From the IMG/VR virus record IMGVR_UViG_3300032898_000490, positions 1 through 33,271 of that record: a stretch of DNA of 33,271 nt; one strand, 5' to 3'. This document shows, in pieces, positions 29,713-33,271 of the stretch. Numbering within the stretch: position 1 is the first letter of the stretch; every line of letters begins with the position of its first letter. Both the position numbers and the translations under genes were made by a program. The notes under the pieces were generated by a model that was given only the letters and a program-made list of their open reading frames with translations, did no database searches and was not told the origin of the DNA. This DNA comes from a virus.

Positions 29713-30590
29713 CAGCGTGCCCCCGTCTCCGTCAGCTCGTCATGATGCGGGGCCTGCCGGCCGGAGGCGGGGACGTCGCCCAGCTTCATGTCGAGCAGCG
29801 CCTTCAGGGACGACTCGGCCTCGGCGAACGCGGAGGCCGCTGCGGTCAGGTGGATGGCGGCGGTGGAGATGACCTCCGTGATCTCCGGCCCGTAGTGGCC
29901 CGATTCGCTCATCGCCCTGGACAGCGACGTCGCCATCGACGCGAACCGCATGCAGGCCACCGAGCAGGCGGACAGTGCCGAGCGCTTGACGTGGACGTTG
30001 CCTGCTGTCGCGATGGCGCGGATCCGGTCGATCACGGTGACCAGGTCGGCTATGCCCGTGATGATCGCGGGGCTGCTCACTGGGGGGTTCCCCTTCCGGG
30101 TCTTGGTTGCGTCTGCACGGTCCTCGTCCCGTGCATCCGGTCGTGCAGGCGGATCGGACGGCGGCTCCTGGCCGCCGTCGCGCCCGGGCCGCGACGAGTC
30201 GTCTCCTGGCGGCCGGGACTGGCGGGGACCGCGCGGGGCAGCCCCGCCGCCGGTGCCGTCACCCGGGCGCGGCGGGGCGTCATCACCGTCCGGCTTCTCG
30301 GGCCGCAGCCGGATGATCCTGGCCGCCGCGTCCCTCGCGGTCCTCGCCGCCCCGGACGCGCCGCCTGCGGCCTTCTCCCGCATCCGGTGCTCATGGCGGG
30401 CCTGGTCGCGGAGCCGCTCCTGGAGGCCCTTCTCCCGGATCTGGCGGAGCCGCCGCCGGTGGGCGAGGAAGCCCTCCCTGCGGGAGGCTCCGCCACCGGG
30501 GCGCCGGCCCGCCTCGCGGGCCTTCCCGATGAATCCGAGCAGCACCAGCACGCCGAAAGCGGCGAGCGCCCAGTCAGCGACAGCATGCAC
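29712..30590 (-). CDS. membrane-anchored coiled-coil/low-complexity transfer protein
   Basis: GTG start at 30590. One N-terminal TM helix (WALAAFGVLVLLGFIG) is followed by basic helices (EGFLAHRRRLRQIREKGLQE), a Pro/Arg/Asp-rich linker (about 100-165) and a C-terminal helical domain (IADLVTVIDRIRAIATAGNV, MATSLSRAMSESGHYGPEIT). This fits accessory plasmid-spread proteins of actinomycetes by position and architecture, not by sequence identity. It is translationally coupled to traB. Confidence 0.6.
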   Translation of the reverse strand: MHAVADWALAAFGVLVLLGFIGKAREAGRRPGGGASRREGFLAHRRRLRQIREKGLQERLRDQARHEHRMREKAAGGASGAARTARDAAARIIRLRPEKPDGDDAPPRPGDGTGGGAAPRGPRQSRPPGDDSSRPGRDGGQEPPSDPPARPDARDEDRADATKTRKGNPPVSSPAIITGIADLVTVIDRIRAIATAGNVHVKRSALSACSVACMRFASMATSLSRAMSESGHYGPEITEVISTAAIHLTAAASAFAEAESSLKALLDMKLGDVPASGRQAPHHDELTETGAR

Positions 30591-30594
30591 GCCC

Positions 30595-31038
30595 TCACCC
30601 GCCGACCTTGCGGGAGATCTCCTGCACGATGTGCTCGGCAGGGAAGATGGTCAGCAGCGAGTGCTCCCAGCCTCCCGCCAGAACGAGGATGAACGGGACG
30701 AACGCGGCCAGGTAGGCGGCCTGGGGGCGCGGCACCTTCGCGATCGCCACGGCCACCGACGCGAACAGGGCCGCGCCCGTGATCTCGATGGCGAGGTGGC
30801 CGCCGTTGCCGTGCTGGCCGCCGACCGGGTGCAGCAGCCACGTCAGGAAGCTCTCCACGTAGGAGCCGAGAACGGTCAGCGCGATCGCGCACCCGGCGAT
30901 GTAGGCGCCGGCGATCGCCAGCCGCACCAGCACCGGGTGAGCCATCGGATGCAGGTGGGTGTAGTGGCGCAGCAGGATCAGGCACAAGGCCAGCGTGAAC
31001 ACTGCCGCGCAGGAGATGGCCCACGATGCCCCGTTCAC
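30595..31038 (-). CDS. multi-pass membrane protein (Spd-like)
   Basis: This 147-residue protein has four TM stretches: AISCAAVFTLALCLILL, VRLAIAGAYIAGCAIALTV, AIEITGAALFASVAVAIA and AAYLAAFVPFILVLAGG, with a short C-terminal tail. Small multi-pass proteins of this size (Spd type) accompany traB in Streptomyces plasmids and help the DNA spread through the mycelium. It is the likely membrane partner of TraB. The GTG overlaps the whiB stop. Confidence 0.6.
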   Translation of the reverse strand: MNGASWAISCAAVFTLALCLILLRHYTHLHPMAHPVLVRLAIAGAYIAGCAIALTVLGSYVESFLTWLLHPVGGQHGNGGHLAIEITGAALFASVAVAIAKVPRPQAAYLAAFVPFILVLAGGWEHSLLTIFPAEHIVQEISRKVGG

Positions 31039-31463
31039 GCGGCCAGCCCCTGGTCATGCCGTGACGGCTGCCCCTCGGCGGCCTGCTTGCACGCCCGGCA
31101 CTTCCCGAACCTGAGCGTGTTCCACGCGGTCATCTCGTGAAGGCCAGCCGGGCAGACGGCCGGGGCGCTGCGGGCCTTCAGCCGCCGGCGCTCCCGCTCC
31201 GACAGGCCTCCCCAGATTCCGAACCGCTCATCGTTGGCCAGGGCGTACTCCAGGCACTCGGCCCGGACAGGGCACGACCGGCAGACCCGCTTGGCCTCCC
31301 TGGTCGATCCGCCCTTCTCCGGGAAGAACGCCTCCGGATCCGTCTGCGCGCAGACCGCCTGGTCCTGCCAGGACAGGGTGATCGCCGACGGGAGGGTCAG
31401 CTCCCGGGAGAACAGGGGCCCAGCCGCCCCGGGGCTGAATCCAAGGGGAGAGCGGCGGTTCAC
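31035..31463 (-). CDS. WhiB-family iron-sulfur regulator with C-terminal Cys extension
   Basis: GTG at 31463 gives 142 residues. The WhiB core has four cysteines: WQDQAVCAQTDPEAFF, KRVCRSCPVRAECLEYAL, then the conserved GIWGGLSERERRRLK turn and basic tail. WhiB proteins bind a 4Fe-4S cluster and contact sigma factor. A C-terminal extension carries CPAGLHEMTAWNTLRFGKCRACK, a C...C-x2-C site not typical of short WhiBs. It overlaps both neighbours by 4 nt. It likely regulates the transfer operon or host development. Confidence 0.85.
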   Translation of the reverse strand: MNRRSPLGFSPGAAGPLFSRELTLPSAITLSWQDQAVCAQTDPEAFFPEKGGSTREAKRVCRSCPVRAECLEYALANDERFGIWGGLSERERRRLKARSAPAVCPAGLHEMTAWNTLRFGKCRACKQAAEGQPSRHDQGLAA

Positions 31464-31648
31464 TGGCTGCTCCCCGGCGACGGCGTGAAGGCGCACGTCG
31501 TGCTGCCCGGGCTCGCGCCAGGGGCGTTCGGAACCTGGGACGAGCCATGCGGGCAGATGGGCGTGACGGTCTGGGACTGGCACCCGGCAGCGACCGAGGC
31601 CACGAGCAGCGCTCCGGCAAGCCAGGACAAGGCCAATCGAACGTTCAC
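31460..31648 (-). CDS. small lipoprotein A
   Basis: This 62-residue protein has a signal sequence (VRLALSWLAGALLVASVAAGC) ending in a lipobox AAGC. The mature part is short (QSQTVTPICPHGSSQVPNAP...), with CPHG. It is paralogous to the lipoprotein at 32070-32276 (both C...TVTP...CPHG...VP). It is probably exported and lipid-anchored on the outer face of the membrane. GTG start overlapping the upstream stop. Role unknown. Confidence 0.65.
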   Translation of the reverse strand: MNVRLALSWLAGALLVASVAAGCQSQTVTPICPHGSSQVPNAPGASPGSTTCAFTPSPGSSQ

Positions 31649-32073
31649 TGACCCTCCTCAAGCAGGCCGGCGGCCTCGGCCTTCTCGTATCCGTCGAGCA
31701 GCCTCCCGGCCTCATGGATGGCCGCCACGACCAGCGGATCCGGGAGGGCCGCCGCAGGTGCCTTGTCGGGCAGGCTCAGCCCAGGGAAGTTCAGGCAGCG
31801 GACGCGGATGCAGGCTGTGAATGCGCCCTTGCCGGTGCTCCAGGTCTGGATAGTGCCGACGCGCTCGACCTTGAGCTCCGCCGATTCGCCGTACAGTTCC
31901 CTAGCCTGCTCCAGCGCGGCCCTTTCGAGTGCCGGGATGCCGTCGCCGTACACAGTCGCCTCGAGCACGTCCGGGCCACCCGGACGCCGCTCCTGCTCCT
32001 GGCCGGGCGCCGGTGCCTGCGGGCGCTCCGGGGCCCTGCGAGAGGGCCGCCTGAGGACCGGGCGGCGCCTCAC
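31645..32073 (-). CDS. hypothetical protein between two lipoprotein genes
   Basis: A 142-residue protein starting with GTG. The N-terminus is basic and Pro-rich (VRRRPVLRRPSRRAPE), followed by a compact domain (VLEATVYGDGIPALERAALE, RVGTIQTWSTGKGAFTACIR, DPLVVAAIHEAGRLLDG). No signal peptide is visible. Overlaps couple it to both lipoprotein genes. No family was recognised. Confidence 0.55.
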   Translation of the reverse strand: MRRRPVLRRPSRRAPERPQAPAPGQEQERRPGGPDVLEATVYGDGIPALERAALEQARELYGESAELKVERVGTIQTWSTGKGAFTACIRVRCLNFPGLSLPDKAPAAALPDPLVVAAIHEAGRLLDGYEKAEAAGLLEEGQ

Positions 32074-32276
32074 TGTGGCCTCGCGCCAGGGGTATAGCCC
32101 GGCGGCAGGAAGATCGCCGGCAGGCAGCTCCCGTCAGGGACCCGGTCCTGGCCATGAGGGCACGGGCTGGCGGAGGGTGGCGTGACCGTGGCCGGCTGGC
32201 ACGCTGCCACGGCAGGGGCGACCGCCAGGGCTGCGAGCAGCGTGGCCGCCACGCCGAGAGCCGATCGGGATTTCAT
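32070..32276 (-). CDS. small lipoprotein B
   Basis: This 68-residue protein starts at ATG 32276 with a signal sequence (SRSALGVAATLLAALAVAPA) and lipobox VAAC. The mature part ends ILPPGY-like (PAIFLPPGYTPGARPQ) and shares TVTP...CPHG...VP with lipoprotein A. It is the first gene of the transfer operon, with a -10 box (TAGGAT) seven nt before the ATG, pointing to leaderless transcription. Role unknown; surface exclusion is one possibility. Confidence 0.65.
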   Translation of the reverse strand: MKSRSALGVAATLLAALAVAPAVAACQPATVTPPSASPCPHGQDRVPDGSCLPAIFLPPGYTPGARPQ

Positions 32277-32306
32277 GTTGCCATCCTAAAAGCTAGGCTT
32301 TAGGTC
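32277..32306. promoter_or_regulatory. divergent leaderless promoters with a shared dyad
   Basis: The 30-bp gap between the transfer operon and the gntR gene contains the dyad aaagc-tag-gctt(t) (32289-32301) inside cctaa...ttagg. Plus -10 TAGGCT (32294-32299) is 7 nt before the GTR-family ATG; minus -10 TAGGAT (32288-32283) is 6 nt before the lipoprotein ATG. A regulator bound to the dyad would control both genes. Confidence 0.55.
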
Positions 32307-32921
32307 ATGACCACAGTCTACGACGGCGGGGCCGTTGTCAACCCGGTACACGGCCAACTAGGTGCCGGGAAGCTTGACCTCTACGATTGGCTGAGACTTC
32401 GGGGCCGGATGGGAAGGACGCGCTGCGTGGAGGAGCTGACACCGCCTGGGGCACCCAGGTACGAGCAGCTCACCGAGAAGCTCCGCAAGCGCATCTTCAC
32501 CGGCGACTGGCCCGACAAGGCCAGCGGCCCGTTCTTCGCCAAGGACTACGGGGTCAGCCAGCCCATAGTCCAGCGCGCGTTCGAGGCCCTGGAGCGCGAG
32601 GGGCTCGTCCAGCTCGAGTCCGGCAGGCGGACCACGGTCTTGCCCCGGCAGCGATGGCTCATCTCATTCGAGGGCAGGCTGCCACTCGACGACAAGGTGC
32701 GGGATGCGACGGTGGCGCGCGTCCGCGATGCCCTGCGAAGCGCCACCGGGGAGCAGCCGGCGATCAGCGAGGCCACCGCAGAGCGCTCTGCCATCGGTGT
32801 CGTGATCTCGATGATCGTGGAGGCAGCCGAGATCGAGGGCGCGCAGACGGCAGCCTTCCCGATCGCCAGGCGCGCGCTCGGGGACGTTCCCCGCGTGGCC
32901 TACTCGGCCCGGGAGGCGTAG
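32307..32921 (+). CDS. GntR-family regulator (KorA-like)
   Basis: This 204-residue protein has a winged HTH of GntR type near residues 50-105: RYEQLTEKLRKRIFTGDW, FFAKDYGVSQPIVQRAFEAL, EREGLVQLESGRRTTVLP. The C-terminal half (KVRDATVARVRDALRS, ERSAIGVVISMIVEAAEI) is a helical dimer/effector region. KorA/KorSA-type GntR repressors control transfer genes in Streptomyces plasmids and AICEs. It is divergent from the transfer operon across 30 bp with a shared dyad, so it probably represses that operon and itself. Its effector is unknown. Confidence 0.75.
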   Translation: MTTVYDGGAVVNPVHGQLGAGKLDLYDWLRLRGRMGRTRCVEELTPPGAPRYEQLTEKLRKRIFTGDWPDKASGPFFAKDYGVSQPIVQRAFEALEREGLVQLESGRRTTVLPRQRWLISFEGRLPLDDKVRDATVARVRDALRSATGEQPAISEATAERSAIGVVISMIVEAAEIEGAQTAAFPIARRALGDVPRVAYSAREA

Positions 32922-32948
32922 CTGAGAGCACCCTGGGGTGCCTCTCAG
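32922..32948 (+). terminator. hairpin after gntR
   Basis: ctgagag (32922-32928) pairs with ctctcag (32942-32948), with further pairing inside (caccc/gggtg). It begins right after the stop of the GntR-like gene. There is no U-run, but the strong stem fits the T-poor terminators of high-GC actinobacteria. Confidence 0.5.
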
Positions 32949-32998
32949 GACGGCCCGTGCCATGGCATCCGGGCAGCTGGCAGCGTACCCTTGACGTC

Positions 32999-33271
32999 AT
33001 GAGCGCGCAGCCAGCTGAGTCACCTCAGGACCGCCTACGGCCAGATGGCCTCCAACTGCGCGGCGAGGACGCCGTCATCATCCCGCTGGCCACGCTGACC
33101 AGGCTTGAGGCCATCGAGCGGCATGCCACGCCGGAGGAAGTCGCGGCGGCGGAGGCCGAGGAAGCCGAGATCGCCGGGGTCTACGCCGAGTACCGGCAGT
33201 ACGTCGAGGGCGGACGGCAGGGCGGCAGCTCGCAGGAGGAGATCGACGCGGCACTGGCCGCCACCCGGTGA
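32999..33271 (+). CDS. small acidic protein, antitoxin-like
   Basis: This 90-residue protein starts MSAQPAESPQDRLRPDGLQL and is highly acidic and helical later (TRLEAIERHATPEEVAAAEA, EEAEIAGVYAEYRQYVEGG). TACCCT (32986-32991) lies seven nt before the ATG, suggesting a leaderless transcript. The VIIPLATLTRLEAIE segment recalls the C-terminal halves of Phd-type antitoxins. The gene ends exactly at the window edge, so any toxin would lie beyond. The antitoxin reading is weak inference. Confidence 0.5.
   Translation: MSAQPAESPQDRLRPDGLQLRGEDAVIIPLATLTRLEAIERHATPEEVAAAEAEEAEIAGVYAEYRQYVEGGRQGGSSQEEIDAALAATR

Noticed and set aside
1-33271. CRISPR arrays or insertion sequences
   Set aside because: No regularly spaced repeat-spacer series and no transposase frame with terminal inverted repeats was seen.

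Overview
The window is very GC-rich DNA with actinobacterial hallmarks: strong G/C at third codon positions, many GTG starts, GTGA/ATGA stop-start overlaps, a WhiB regulator, an RNase AS-type exonuclease and a mycelial-plasmid style TraB/FtsK translocase with small membrane partners. It most likely comes from an actinomycete (Actinomycetota) and is an integrated or extrachromosomal mobile element, not core chromosome. The genus cannot be told from the sequence.

Layout, left to right. (1) 1-1581, plus strand: six short, mostly Cys-rich unknown genes in an overlapping cluster that converges on the structural operon. (2) 1578-10447, minus strand: phage head genes. In transcription order they are a MuF-like minor head protein, a small putative capsid-surface protein, two paralogous putative head-decoration proteins, a capsid maturation protease fused to a scaffold-like tail, the major capsid protein with an inserted Ig-like domain, an HNH endonuclease with six zinc modules, a neck-region protein, a head-tail adaptor and a Lys/Arg-rich protein. 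(3) 10428-17664: an island of about 7 kb of small accessory genes between portal and MuF gene. It holds two HAD-like hydrolases at its two ends, an RNase AS-like exonuclease, Cys-rich and membrane proteins, and a strange tRNA-like gene with a 63-nt anticodon loop. (4) 17654-23137: portal (with an intein and a ParB-like C-terminal domain), large and small terminase subunits, and a small HTH protein. (5) 23276-26140: regulatory zone with zinc-finger-like proteins, divergent leaderless promoters, and a small HTH repressor facing a 91-aa plus-strand gene across two perfect palindromic operators. (6) 26276-32276, minus strand: a plasmid-like transfer block with a membrane/coiled-coil/HTH protein, TraB/FtsK-like translocase, two membrane accessory proteins, WhiB, and two lipoproteins flanking a small protein. 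(7) 32307-33271, plus strand: a GntR-family regulator and a small acidic protein.

How it fits together: terminase, portal, MuF, protease and capsid protein would make and fill a head. No tail tube, sheath, tape-measure, baseplate, lysis, integrase or replication gene is recognisable, and the head operon ends by running into an opposing gene cluster. The other half resembles the transfer and regulation module of actinomycete conjugative plasmids or AICEs (TraB plus Spd-like proteins plus a GntR/KorA-like regulator). The window therefore looks like a hybrid of a tail-less capsid-forming element and a conjugative element. The alternative is that tail genes lie outside the window.
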